Assembly: GCF_025150745.1 (NCBI RefSeq)
Contig: NZ_CP102282.1
Span: 879,501-943,500, forward strand
DNA: 64,000 nucleotides
Origin: Eubacterium ventriosum
GTDB lineage: Bacteria; Bacillota; Clostridia; Lachnospirales; Lachnospiraceae
Reading direction: 5' to 3'
Position 1 is the stretch's first letter. Each line of letters starts with the position of its first letter. The notes beneath the pieces were generated by a model. That model was not told the origin of the DNA. It was given only the letters and a program-made list of their open reading frames with translations, and made no database searches. This document shows, one piece after another, positions 54,300 through 62,233 of this stretch. The position numbers were made by a program, and so were the translations under genes.

Positions 54300-55703
54300 A
54301 TGCCACTATACAAAAAAAGAGGAAACCGTATCAGAGCCAGTGACAAGTCGCTGGTTTTTCGTTTCTCGGCTAGTTCACTGTTCCTGTTGTTCCTTGCTGT
54401 GATTATGCTGCTGAACCTAAAAGCAATCCTAACAACGGACTGGAAATCGGTTCATCTTATGCAAGATGGTAGCGTCCATTTTACCGTCACGCCATACATG
54501 ATAGTTACAATCATTGTGGCAGCTCTGGTCTGTGTGATTGCTGCCTTTTTGTACCGAAGATTCCAGTATGACAGGGTAAAGCAGCTCTTTCACCGTCAAA
54601 AGCTGGCAAAGATGATTCTTGAAAATGGCTGGTATGAATCGGAAACCACACAGGACAGCGGATTTTTCAAGGATTTACCAGCGACCAGCAAAAAAGAGAA
54701 AATTACCTATTTTCCAAAACTGTATTACCGTATGGATAACGGACTATTGTATATCCGTACAGAAATTACGCTGGGGAAATATCAAGACCAGCTTTTACAC
54801 TTGGAAAAGAAGCTGGAAACAGGCTTATATTGTGAGCTGGTTTCCAAAGAATTAAAGGACAGCTACGTTGAGTATGTCTTACTCTATGACACTATCGCAA
54901 ACCGTATCACCATCAATGAAGTACAGGCTGAAAATGGCAGCTTGCGTCTAATGAAAAATGTCTGGTGGGAGTATGACAAGCTCCCACACATGCTGATTGC
55001 TGGCGGCACTGGTGGCGGTAAAACTTACTTTATCCTCACTATCATTGAAGCTCTGCTCCGTTGCAATGCAGTCATGTATGTGTTAGACCCGAAGAACGCT
55101 GACCTTGCGGATTTATCCGTCGTCATGCCAGAAGTCTATTACAAAAAGGAAGATATAACCGCCTGTATTGATAGGTTCTATGACGGTATGATGGCAAGAA
55201 GTGAAGATATGAAGCTCATGGAAAACTACAAGACAGGTGAAAACTATGCCTATCTCGGTCTTGCTCCGCACTTTTTAATCTTTGATGAATATGTGGCGTT
55301 TATGGAAATGCTGACGACAAAGGAAAACGCTGCTGTGCTGAATAAGCTCAAACAGATAGTCATGCTCGGACGACAGGCAGGTTACTTTCTTATTCTCGCC
55401 TGTCAGCGACCAGACGCAAAATACCTCGGTGACGGAATCCGTGACCAGTTCAACTTCCGTGTCGCATTGGGGCGTATGTCAGAACTGGGCTATTCCATGA
55501 TGTTCGGAGAAGTAGACAAGGACTTTTTTCTGAAACAGATCAAAGGACGTGGCTATGTCGATACAGGAACAAGTGTCATATCCGAGTTTTACACTCCCTT
55601 TGTACCAAAAGGACACGATTTTCTAAGAGAAATAGGCATACTCTCACAAAACAGGCAGGACGGACAGGCGGCGTGCGAAGCAAAAGCCGCAGGTACGGAC
55701 TAG
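54300..55703 (+). CDS. FtsK/SpoIIIE-type coupling ATPase TcpA (Tn916 Orf21)
   Basis: The ATG at 54300 follows AAAGGAGGA and gives 467 residues. Two N-terminal membrane helices (SSLFLLFLAVIMLLNLKAI; MIVTIIVAALVCVIAAFLY) lead into an FtsK-like motor domain with Walker A GGTGGGKTYF (Lys241), Walker B HFLIFDEYVAF, and VMLGRQAGYFLILACQRPDA. It couples the relaxase-DNA complex to the mating channel. It lies immediately before oriT and mobT, as in Tn916. Confidence 0.93.
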   Translation: MPLYKKRGNRIRASDKSLVFRFSASSLFLLFLAVIMLLNLKAILTTDWKSVHLMQDGSVHFTVTPYMIVTIIVAALVCVIAAFLYRRFQYDRVKQLFHRQKLAKMILENGWYESETTQDSGFFKDLPATSKKEKITYFPKLYYRMDNGLLYIRTEITLGKYQDQLLHLEKKLETGLYCELVSKELKDSYVEYVLLYDTIANRITINEVQAENGSLRLMKNVWWEYDKLPHMLIAGGTGGGKTYFILTIIEALLRCNAVMYVLDPKNADLADLSVVMPEVYYKKEDITACIDRFYDGMMARSEDMKLMENYKTGENYAYLGLAPHFLIFDEYVAFMEMLTTKENAAVLNKLKQIVMLGRQAGYFLILACQRPDAKYLGDGIRDQFNFRVALGRMSELGYSMMFGEVDKDFFLKQIKGRGYVDTGTSVISEFYTPFVPKGHDFLREIGILSQNRQDGQAACEAKAAGTD

Positions 55704-55704
55704 C

Positions 55705-55775
55705 CTGTGTTGGTGTGGCTTGCCACACCAACCATTCGCCCCCATTATCTAACAGGGGGGCACAAATTATCTGGA
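55705..55775 (+). other. Putative origin of transfer (oriT)
   Basis: Between the coupling-protein and relaxase genes lie a perfect 10-bp hairpin (TTGGTGTGGC/GCCACACCAA, 55710-55731) and a C5/G6 inverted repeat (GCCCCC at 55738-55743, GGGGGGC at 55755-55761) enclosing ATTATCTAACA. The Tn916 and ICEBs1 origins have the same position and the same CTAACAGGGGGG-type core, where MobT-family relaxases nick. More hairpins follow at 55799-55866. Confidence 0.78.
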
Positions 55776-55889
55776 AACAGTTATAAAAATATCGGGAAGT
55801 CCTTGAAAACAGCGGACTTTTCAAACATTCAAGGGAGTGTGACAAAATCGGTAAATGTCACATTCCTTTTTCGATTGGAGGGATTTTTA

Positions 55890-57086
55890 CTGAATGATAC
55901 CGACTGGATAAACAAGCTCAAAGAACAACGGACGCAGTACGGCGTTTCCCAGAATCAGCTTGCGGTCATGGCTGGTGTCAGTCGTGAATACATCAGCAGG
56001 CTTGAATCTGGAAAAGTAGCCTTGACAGAAGAAATCAAGGTGAAACTCACGGACGCTCTGGATAAACTGAATCCAGAAAATCCGCTGGAAATGGTCTTGG
56101 ATTACGTCAGAATCCGATTCCCCACACAGGACGTAAAACACGTTGTGGAGGATATTCTTAAATTAAGGCTTGATGTGATGATACATGAGGATTTTGGCTT
56201 CTACTCCTATGCGGAACATTACGTCTTGGGTGATGTGTTCGTGCTGGCTTCACCCGATAAGGAAAAAGGCACATTGCTAGAGCTGAAAGGTAAAGGCTGC
56301 CGCCAGATGGAAAGTTACCTTTTGGCACAGCATAGGAGCTGGTATGACTTTCTCATGGACGCTCTGATAGAGGGAGGTGTGATGAAACGTCTTGACCTTG
56401 CCATCAACGATATGGCAGGAATCTTAGACATTCCAGAGCTGACAGAGAAATGCAACCATGAGGAATGTATTTCCGTATTCCGCAGCTTCAAGAGCTACCG
56501 TAGCGGTGAGCTTGTAAGAAGTCAAGAGCAAGACAGATACGGTATGGGAAATACATTGTACGTCGGTTCGCTCAAATCGGAAGTCTATTTCTGTATCTAC
56601 GAAAAGGACTATGAACAGTATGTAAAGTATGACATAGCCATTGAAGATACGAAAATCAAGAACCGTTTTGAAATAAGGCTAAAGAATGAGCGAGCCTATT
56701 ATGCGGTGCGTGACCTGCTGACTTACCACGACGCAGAACGTACCGCTTTCGATATTATCAACCGCTATATGCGATTCGCTGACAAGGAGGTGGATAAGCG
56801 ACGCAGCGAATGGAAAACCAATGAGAAATGGGCGTACTTTATCGGTTCTGATCGTGGGCGTTTGAAACTGACGACCAAACCAGAACCGTACACGCTCACA
56901 AGGACGCTGAACTGGATAAGCAGACAGGTAGCTCCCACATGGAAAGTCTTACAGCAGATAGACAGTACCAACGGTACGACTTACCTCAAAGATATTTTAG
57001 ACCATGCGAAGCTCACCGAGCGTCATAAAAAGCTGATTGAACAACAGACGACTTCCACAGAGGAAATCATCAGTAAGGAGGAATGA
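55890..57086 (+). CDS. mobT: MobT-type relaxase / Rep_trans protein (Tn916 Orf20)
   Basis: No ATG fits the start. The CTG at 55890 lies 7 bases after GGAGGG and gives 398 residues, the usual size; a TTG at 55875 is the alternative. Residues about 8-60 are a helix-turn-helix (YGVSQNQLAVMAGVSREYISRLESGK). The rest is the Rep_trans relaxase domain (FGFYSYAEHYVLGDVFVLASPD, KRLDLAINDMAG, NRFEIRLKNERAYYAVRDLL), with catalytic-type His and Tyr residues in the first block. It nicks oriT and starts rolling-circle transfer. oriT is directly upstream. Confidence 0.9.
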   Translation: MNDTDWINKLKEQRTQYGVSQNQLAVMAGVSREYISRLESGKVALTEEIKVKLTDALDKLNPENPLEMVLDYVRIRFPTQDVKHVVEDILKLRLDVMIHEDFGFYSYAEHYVLGDVFVLASPDKEKGTLLELKGKGCRQMESYLLAQHRSWYDFLMDALIEGGVMKRLDLAINDMAGILDIPELTEKCNHEECISVFRSFKSYRSGELVRSQEQDRYGMGNTLYVGSLKSEVYFCIYEKDYEQYVKYDIAIEDTKIKNRFEIRLKNERAYYAVRDLLTYHDAERTAFDIINRYMRFADKEVDKRRSEWKTNEKWAYFIGSDRGRLKLTTKPEPYTLTRTLNWISRQVAPTWKVLQQIDSTNGTTYLKDILDHAKLTERHKKLIEQQTTSTEEIISKEE

Positions 57087-57090
57087 CAAC

Positions 57091-57222
57091 ATGAAGCATA
57101 TCTTATTTGACTTCTTCCTGTTCTCACTTGGGGCAGGATTCGGAGTAGTGACTATGTGTCTTATGCAGTCTGCAAAAGCCGCAGACAGAGAAATTGAAAT
57201 GATGGAAAGGAGAAAGAGATAA
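57091..57222 (+). CDS. DUF3789 small membrane protein
   Basis: This 43-residue protein has one helix (FDFFLFSLGAGFGVVTMCLM) followed by SAKAADREIEMMERRKR, the DUF3789 pattern found in Tn916-type elements. The ATG at 57091 lies after AAGGAGGAATG, and the last base of its stop is the first base of the next start codon. Confidence 0.82.
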   Translation: MKHILFDFFLFSLGAGFGVVTMCLMQSAKAADREIEMMERRKR

Positions 57223-57443
57223 TGAATTTCGGACAGAACTTATACAACTGGTTTTTATCTAACGCACAATCCCTTGTGCTTATGGCAATCGCTGTTATCG
57301 GGGTGTATCTCGGATTCAAGCGTGAGTTTTCCAAACTTATTGGATTCTTGGTGATTGCCTTAATTGCTGTCGGCTTGGTATTCAATGCCGCTGGCGTGAA
57401 AGACGTACTGTTACAGTTATTCAATAAGATTATCGGGGCGTAA
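57222..57443 (+). CDS. TcpD-family membrane protein (Tn916 Orf19)
   Basis: This 73-residue protein has two hydrophobic helices (NAQSLVLMAIAVIGVYLGF; LIGFLVIALIAVGLVFNAAG) and ends in VLLQLFNKIIGA, matching the TcpD/Orf19 family of mating-channel components. An AAAGGAGAAAGAG site precedes it. Confidence 0.85.
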   Translation: MNFGQNLYNWFLSNAQSLVLMAIAVIGVYLGFKREFSKLIGFLVIALIAVGLVFNAAGVKDVLLQLFNKIIGA

Positions 57444-57447
57444 TATA

Positions 57448-57477
57448 TTGTTTTTTCTTCCAGTATTTTGATATACT
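57448..57477 (+). promoter_or_regulatory. Promoter of second cargo cassette
   Basis: TTGTTT and TATACT with an 18-base spacer directly follow the Orf19-like gene; the layout copies that of the first cassette. Confidence 0.6.
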
Positions 57478-57515
57478 AGAGAAAAGGTAATTTAAATCTG
57501 GGAGGAATAAATCTT

Positions 57516-57974
57516 ATGCTTCAATATGCTTTAAATAAGAGCTTTGAAGAAATGCAAACAGTAATTAAGCTTGCTGAAAGTGATTTGAATAATGATGAAT
57601 TAAAAAAGGAAGTCAATTATAGGGTTGGTACATTTCTACATTGGTTATTGGATTATTATGAATGGTTAGAAAAAACTTATAAAGGAAAACTGAATAAAAG
57701 TGATATTTCTTTTTTCAGCGGATTAAGATATGCTAACAATAAATTGAAACATGACCCTAACGTAATTCAAATATATGAGCGTACAGGAGGTTTTACTTTT
57801 CCAATTACATTTCCTCTATCCATTGAAAAAATTGAATTTAAGTGGGGTAAGATTGATGTGGAAAAAAATCCAAAGTATCAAAACCAGTATGATAATTACG
57901 TTACGTATATTGATGGAAAAGAAATCATTACTCTATCACAACAGGCATTGAAGCAACTAGAAAATTATAAGTAA
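57516..57974 (+). CDS. AT-rich cargo protein, possibly HEPN-like, unknown function
   Basis: The 152-residue soluble protein starts after GGGAGG. Its N-terminal half is helical (LNKSFEEMQTVIKLAESDLN, VGTFLHWLLDYYEWLEKTY) and contains LRYANNKLKHDP. The Arg followed by His eight positions on recalls the RX4-6H motif of HEPN RNases but does not match it exactly. The C-terminal half looks beta-rich. It is much more AT-rich than the surrounding conjugation genes and has its own promoter and terminator, so it is an inserted cassette. A defence or anti-competition role is conceivable. Confidence 0.7.
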   Translation: MLQYALNKSFEEMQTVIKLAESDLNNDELKKEVNYRVGTFLHWLLDYYEWLEKTYKGKLNKSDISFFSGLRYANNKLKHDPNVIQIYERTGGFTFPITFPLSIEKIEFKWGKIDVEKNPKYQNQYDNYVTYIDGKEIITLSQQALKQLENYK

Positions 57975-57983
57975 AACAAGCTG

Positions 57984-58012
57984 ACAGCAGCTAAATTAGT
58001 TGCTGTTTTTTA
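57984..58012 (+). terminator. Terminator of second cargo cassette
   Basis: ACAGCA and TGCTGT with CTAA/TTAG inside form a stem followed by six T residues, 10 bp after the cargo stop. Confidence 0.82.
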
Positions 58013-58041
58013 TTTGTAAAAATCAAAGATTGGAGGACAAC

Positions 58042-58287
58042 ATGAAAACAGATATTTTTGAGGATATGAAAGAGCTGGTCGGCTGTAAAGATGTTTCAGA
58101 CCTGCCCTATAGAAAACGCAAGGTATGGGAAGAAATCAAACGACAGTCACTGCTTGCCTATCCAAAAGAACAGTTAGAAAAATTTTCCCATTATGTATTC
58201 GGTGTAGATTATGCTGTTATAATGGGAATACTGGATATGATGAAAGGAAGTGACAGACCATGCAGGAAATGCGAATCTACCTGTTAA
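58042..58287 (+). CDS. Small conserved-looking ICE protein
   Basis: The ATG at 58042 follows GGAGGAC and gives 81 residues (KTDIFEDMKELVGCKDVSDLPYR, QSLLAYPKEQLEKFSHYVFG). It is soluble and helical with no known motif. Its 3' end overlaps the first ardA gene by 28 bases, so the two are translated together, suggesting a shared role. Confidence 0.7.
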   Translation: MKTDIFEDMKELVGCKDVSDLPYRKRKVWEEIKRQSLLAYPKEQLEKFSHYVFGVDYAVIMGILDMMKGSDRPCRKCESTC

Positions 58288-58763
58288 ACAATACAAAACC
58301 TTACCACGACGAGGACGACGGTTACTCTGGCGACTGGTTCAACTGCCCGATAAATTTTGATGAAGTCAGAGAAAAGTTAGGTGTAGAGAATGAGGAACAG
58401 GTCGAGATTGCAGACTATGAGCTGCCATTCCATATCAACACCGACACACCGATATGGGAAATCAACGCCCTTTGCCGCTTCGTGCTGGAAATAGACGGTA
58501 CGCCTATCGGTAACGAAATGAAAGCCATTCAGCAGAAATGGTTTGACAGCTTCGAGGACTTTATCGACCATAAGGACGAGATACGTTACTATGATGTGGG
58601 TGACGGTGCAGCACTGGCAGAATACCTTATCTGTGAGGAAAATATATTCGGTGAGATTCCCCACGAATTACAGAAGCATATCGACTACCATTCCTACGGA
58701 AACGAGCTGGAAATGGACGACAGATACCTTTTCACAACAAGCGGTGTATTCCGTTATCAGTAA
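58260..58763 (+). CDS. ardA: Antirestriction protein ArdA, copy 1
   Basis: The 167-residue acidic protein matches ArdA/Orf18 of Tn916: MRIYLLNNTKPY, DWFNCPINFDEVREKLG, IADYELPFHI, EINALCRF and the C-terminal DYHSYGNELEMDDRYLFTTSGVFRY. ArdA mimics bent B-form DNA and blocks type I restriction enzymes, protecting the element on entry. The many Asp/Glu residues fit that role. The start lies inside the previous gene. Confidence 0.92.
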   Translation: MQEMRIYLLNNTKPYHDEDDGYSGDWFNCPINFDEVREKLGVENEEQVEIADYELPFHINTDTPIWEINALCRFVLEIDGTPIGNEMKAIQQKWFDSFEDFIDHKDEIRYYDVGDGAALAEYLICEENIFGEIPHELQKHIDYHSYGNELEMDDRYLFTTSGVFRYQ

Positions 58764-58785
58764 GGGGTGATGTGGTATCGAAGAA

Positions 58786-59274
58786 ATGCGAATCTATATC
58801 GCCAATCTGGGGAAATATAACGAGGGTGAGCTTGTAGGTGCGTGGTTCACACCGCCTGTCGATTATGATGAGATGGCAGAACGTATCGGCTTGAATGATG
58901 AATACGAGGAATACGCAATCCATGATTATGAGCTGCCCTTTGAGATTGACGAATACACACCCATTGAGGAAGTCAACCGCCTGTGTGAAATGGTGGAGGA
59001 CTTACCAGAGGACATACAGGACGAGCTTTCAGAGCTGCTCTGCTATTACAGCAGCTTGGAGGAATTGTGCGAACACGCAGACGACATTATCCATTATCCC
59101 GATTGTGACGATATGACAGACGTTGCCTATTACTTCATAGATGAATGTCAAAGCCTTGGTGAGATACCAGACAGGATAAGGAACTACATAGACTATGAAG
59201 CCTACGGTCGTGACCTTGATTTAGAGGGGCGTTTTGTCGTCACCAATCATGGCGTGTTTGAATGTCCGTATTAG
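58786..59274 (+). CDS. ardA: Antirestriction protein ArdA, copy 2
   Basis: The 162-residue paralogue (MRIYIANLGKYNEGELVGAWF, GLNDEYEEYAIHDYELPFEI, DYEAYGRDLDLEGRFVVTNHGVF) is even closer to the Tn916 Orf18 pattern than copy 1. It has a strongly acidic centre. In front of the ATG the frame reads ATC-GAA-GAA where copy 1 has ATG-CAG-GAA, so the first start may have been lost and the internal ATG used. The AAGGGGTG site lies 16 bases upstream, rather far. Confidence 0.92.
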   Translation: MRIYIANLGKYNEGELVGAWFTPPVDYDEMAERIGLNDEYEEYAIHDYELPFEIDEYTPIEEVNRLCEMVEDLPEDIQDELSELLCYYSSLEELCEHADDIIHYPDCDDMTDVAYYFIDECQSLGEIPDRIRNYIDYEAYGRDLDLEGRFVVTNHGVFECPY

Positions 59275-59302
59275 CAATGACAACTGAATATCTTATTATC
59301 AG

Positions 59303-59329
59303 CCAGTTATCAATGAACTGGTATTTTTT
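59303..59329 (+). terminator. Hairpin with T-run after ardA pair
   Basis: CCAGTT/AACTGG over a 7-base loop is followed by TATTTTTTA. A second hairpin (CAGCAGC/GCTGCTG, about 59333-59360) follows before the TcpE gene. Confidence 0.65.
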
Positions 59330-59401
59330 ATGCAGCAGCTTGTGAAAACAGGCTGCTGTTTCCATTTTAAGAGAAATCTTCAAAGAAAGGAGCTGTGAAA
59401 A

Positions 59402-59791
59402 ATGAAGAAAATCAAAAGCTATACAAGCATTTGGAGCGTGGAAAAAGTCATTTATGCCATTAACGACTTTCAACTCCCGTTCCCTCTCACGTTCAGTCAG
59501 ATGGCATGGTTTGTCGTGTCGCTGTTCGTGGTTATCCTCTTTGGGGAGCTGCCGCCCTTTAACATGATTGACGGTGCGTTCCTCAAATACTTTGGAATCC
59601 CTGTCGCTTTTACATGGTTCGTGTCACAAAAGACCTTTGACGGGAAAAAGCCTTTTGGGTTCTTGAAATCCTGTATCTCGTTCTTCCTGCGACCAAAAGT
59701 GACCTATGCAGGAAAAGCCATCAAGCTGAAAAATGAAAAATTCAATACCGCTGTTACAGCAGTTAGGAGTGTGATGTATGTTCCCGATTAA
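59402..59791 (+). CDS. TcpE family conjugal transfer protein (Tn916 Orf17)
   Basis: The 129-residue protein has two central membrane helices (SQMAWFVVSLFVVILFGELP; FLKYFGIPVAFTWFVSQ), preceded by KKIKSYTSIWSVEKVIYAIND and followed by SFFLRPKVTYAGK, the TcpE/PrgI-like signature. It is part of the mating channel. It overlaps the VirB4-like gene by 14 bases and has an AAAGGAGC site. Confidence 0.92.
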   Translation: MKKIKSYTSIWSVEKVIYAINDFQLPFPLTFSQMAWFVVSLFVVILFGELPPFNMIDGAFLKYFGIPVAFTWFVSQKTFDGKKPFGFLKSCISFFLRPKVTYAGKAIKLKNEKFNTAVTAVRSVMYVPD

Positions 59792-62228
59792 ATATATCGA
59801 AAACAATCTGGTGTTCAACCATGACGGTGAGTGCTTCGCCTACTATGAGCTGACACCTTACAATTATTCGTTCCTGTCACCAGAGGAAAAGTACATGGTG
59901 CATGACAACTTCCGTCAGCTTATCGCCCAGAACCGTGACGGGAAAATCCATGCCTTACAGATTGCCACAGAAGACAGCTTGCGTGCGGTGCAGGAACGCT
60001 CAAAGAAAGGAATCACAGGCAGGTTGAAAGAGATAGCCTGTAAAAAGGTAGACGAACAGACCGAAGCGTTGGTTGAGATGATTGGGGAAAATCAGATTGA
60101 CTACCGCTTTTTTCTTGGCTTCAAGCTGCTGGTGAATGAGGAAGAAATCAGCTTAAAGGGCATGAAAAAATCAGCGGCTATGACCTTTGCCGATTTTATC
60201 TATGAGGTCAATCACAAGCTCATGGGCGACTTTGTTTCCATGAGCAATGATGAAATCAACCGATTCATGAAGATGGAAAAGCTGCTGGAAAGTAAAATAT
60301 CAAGACGTTTCCAGTTCCGCAGACTGGATAAGAACGACTTCGGGTATCTCTTGGAACATATCTACGGAAACACGGGTGTTGCGTACAGTGATTATACCTA
60401 TGAGCTGCCTGTCAAGAAGCTAAAGCGTGAAACGCTGGTAAAGCGATATGACCTTATCCGTCCGACACGCTGCATGATAGAGGAAAACCAACGATACCTA
60501 AAGATTGAACGTGAAGATCAGACAACGTATGTTGCCTACTTCACGATTAACAATATCGTGGGTGAGCTGGACTTCCCATCTTCGGAAATCTTCTACTATC
60601 AACAGCAGCAATTCACGTTTCCTATTTCCACTTCCATGAATGTAGAGATTGTAACGAATAAGAAAGCCTTAACCACAGTCCGTAATAAGAAAAAGGAATT
60701 GAAAGATTTGGATAACCATGCGTGGGAATCCAATAACGAAACAGGAAGTAATGTCATGGACGCTCTGGATTCGGTGAATGAGCTGGAAACCAGCTTAGAC
60801 CAGTCAAAGGAATCCATGTATAAATTATCTTACGTTATCCGTGTAGCTGCTGATTCTCTGGACGAGCTGAAACGACGCTGTGATGAAGTCAAGGACTTCT
60901 ACGACGATTTGAATGTGAAGCTGGTACGCCCATTCGGGGATATGCTCGGCTTACATGGTGAATTTATCCCATCAAGCAAGCGTTACATCAATGACTATAT
61001 CCAGTATGTCACTTCTGACTTTCTCGCTGGTCTTGGATTCGGTGCGACACAGCAGCTTGGGGAAACGGACGGTATCTATATCGGTTACAACCTTGACACA
61101 GGGAAAAATGTATATCTAAAACCCAGCCTTGCCGCACAGGGCGTAAAAGGCTCTGTCACCAACGCATTAGCGGCAGCGTTCCTCGGTTCGCTCGGCGGTG
61201 GCAAGTCATTCTGTAACAACCTTATCATCTATTATGCGGTGCTGTTTGGAGGGAAAGCGGTCATTGTAGACCCGAAATCAGAGCGTGGCAACTGGCAGGA
61301 AACACTACCCGATATTGCACATGAAATCAAGATAGTCAACCTTACCAGTGAGGACAGGAACAAAGGACTTCTCGACCCGTATGTGATTATGAAGCGTACA
61401 AAGGACGCTGAAAGCCTTGCGATTGATATTTTAACATTCCTTACGGGCATTTCTTCCCGTGATGGTGAGAAGTTCCCTGTCCTTAGACGTGCAATCCGTT
61501 CCGTTACGCAAAGTAAGCAGCGAGGACTACTCCATGTCATTGATGAATTAAGGAAAGACGGTTCGCCTGTTGCAGAAAATATCGCAGACCATATCGAGAG
61601 CATGACAGACTATGACTTTGCACACCTCTTATTCTCGGACGGTGATGTGGAGCAATCCATCAGCTTAGACAGGCAGCTCAACATCATACAGGTAGCAGAC
61701 CTTGTGCTGCCAGATAAGGACACAAAATTTGAAGAATACACTACTATGGAATTATTGTCAGTGGCAATGCTTATCGTCATCAGTACCTTTGCCTTAGACT
61801 TTATCCATTCAGACCGCAGTATTTTCAAGATGGTGGATTTGGACGAAGCATGGACGTTTTTACAGGTGGCACAGGGAAAGACTCTCTCTAACAAGTTGAT
61901 TCGTGCTGGTCGTTCCATGAACGCCGCTGTTTACTTCGTCACACAAAACTCTGGTGATGTGGACGACGAGAAAATGAAGAACAATATCGGCTTGAAGTTT
62001 GCCTTTAGAAGCACGGATATAAAGGAAATCAAGAATACCCTTGAATTTTTCGGCGTGGATAAGGAGGACGAGGGCAACCAGAAGCGATTGCGTGACTTAG
62101 AGAACGGACAATGCCTGTTTCAAGATTTGTATGGGCGTGTAGGTGTTATCCAGATTCACCCTGTATTCGCTGATTTGTTCCATGCCTTTGATACCAGACC
62201 GCCCGTACAGACGGAAGAATCGAGGTGA
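59778..62228 (+). CDS. VirB4-like conjugation ATPase (Tn916 Orf16)
   Basis: The 816-residue cytoplasmic ATPase has an N-terminal TraC/VirB4 region (about 1-430) and a P-loop domain: FLGSLGGGKSFCNN (Walker A, Lys476), AVIVDPKSERGNW, FKMVDLDEAWTFLQV (Walker B) and VYFVTQNSGDVDDEKM. It energises assembly and operation of the type IV secretion channel. It overlaps the TcpE gene at its start and lies 5 bp before the Orf15-like gene. Confidence 0.94.
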   Translation: MFPIKYIENNLVFNHDGECFAYYELTPYNYSFLSPEEKYMVHDNFRQLIAQNRDGKIHALQIATEDSLRAVQERSKKGITGRLKEIACKKVDEQTEALVEMIGENQIDYRFFLGFKLLVNEEEISLKGMKKSAAMTFADFIYEVNHKLMGDFVSMSNDEINRFMKMEKLLESKISRRFQFRRLDKNDFGYLLEHIYGNTGVAYSDYTYELPVKKLKRETLVKRYDLIRPTRCMIEENQRYLKIEREDQTTYVAYFTINNIVGELDFPSSEIFYYQQQQFTFPISTSMNVEIVTNKKALTTVRNKKKELKDLDNHAWESNNETGSNVMDALDSVNELETSLDQSKESMYKLSYVIRVAADSLDELKRRCDEVKDFYDDLNVKLVRPFGDMLGLHGEFIPSSKRYINDYIQYVTSDFLAGLGFGATQQLGETDGIYIGYNLDTGKNVYLKPSLAAQGVKGSVTNALAAAFLGSLGGGKSFCNNLIIYYAVLFGGKAVIVDPKSERGNWQETLPDIAHEIKIVNLTSEDRNKGLLDPYVIMKRTKDAESLAIDILTFLTGISSRDGEKFPVLRRAIRSVTQSKQRGLLHVIDELRKDGSPVAENIADHIESMTDYDFAHLLFSDGDVEQSISLDRQLNIIQVADLVLPDKDTKFEEYTTMELLSVAMLIVISTFALDFIHSDRSIFKMVDLDEAWTFLQVAQGKTLSNKLIRAGRSMNAAVYFVTQNSGDVDDEKMKNNIGLKFAFRSTDIKEIKNTLEFFGVDKEDEGNQKRLRDLENGQCLFQDLYGRVGVIQIHPVFADLFHAFDTRPPVQTEESR

Positions 62229-62233
62229 AGCCT

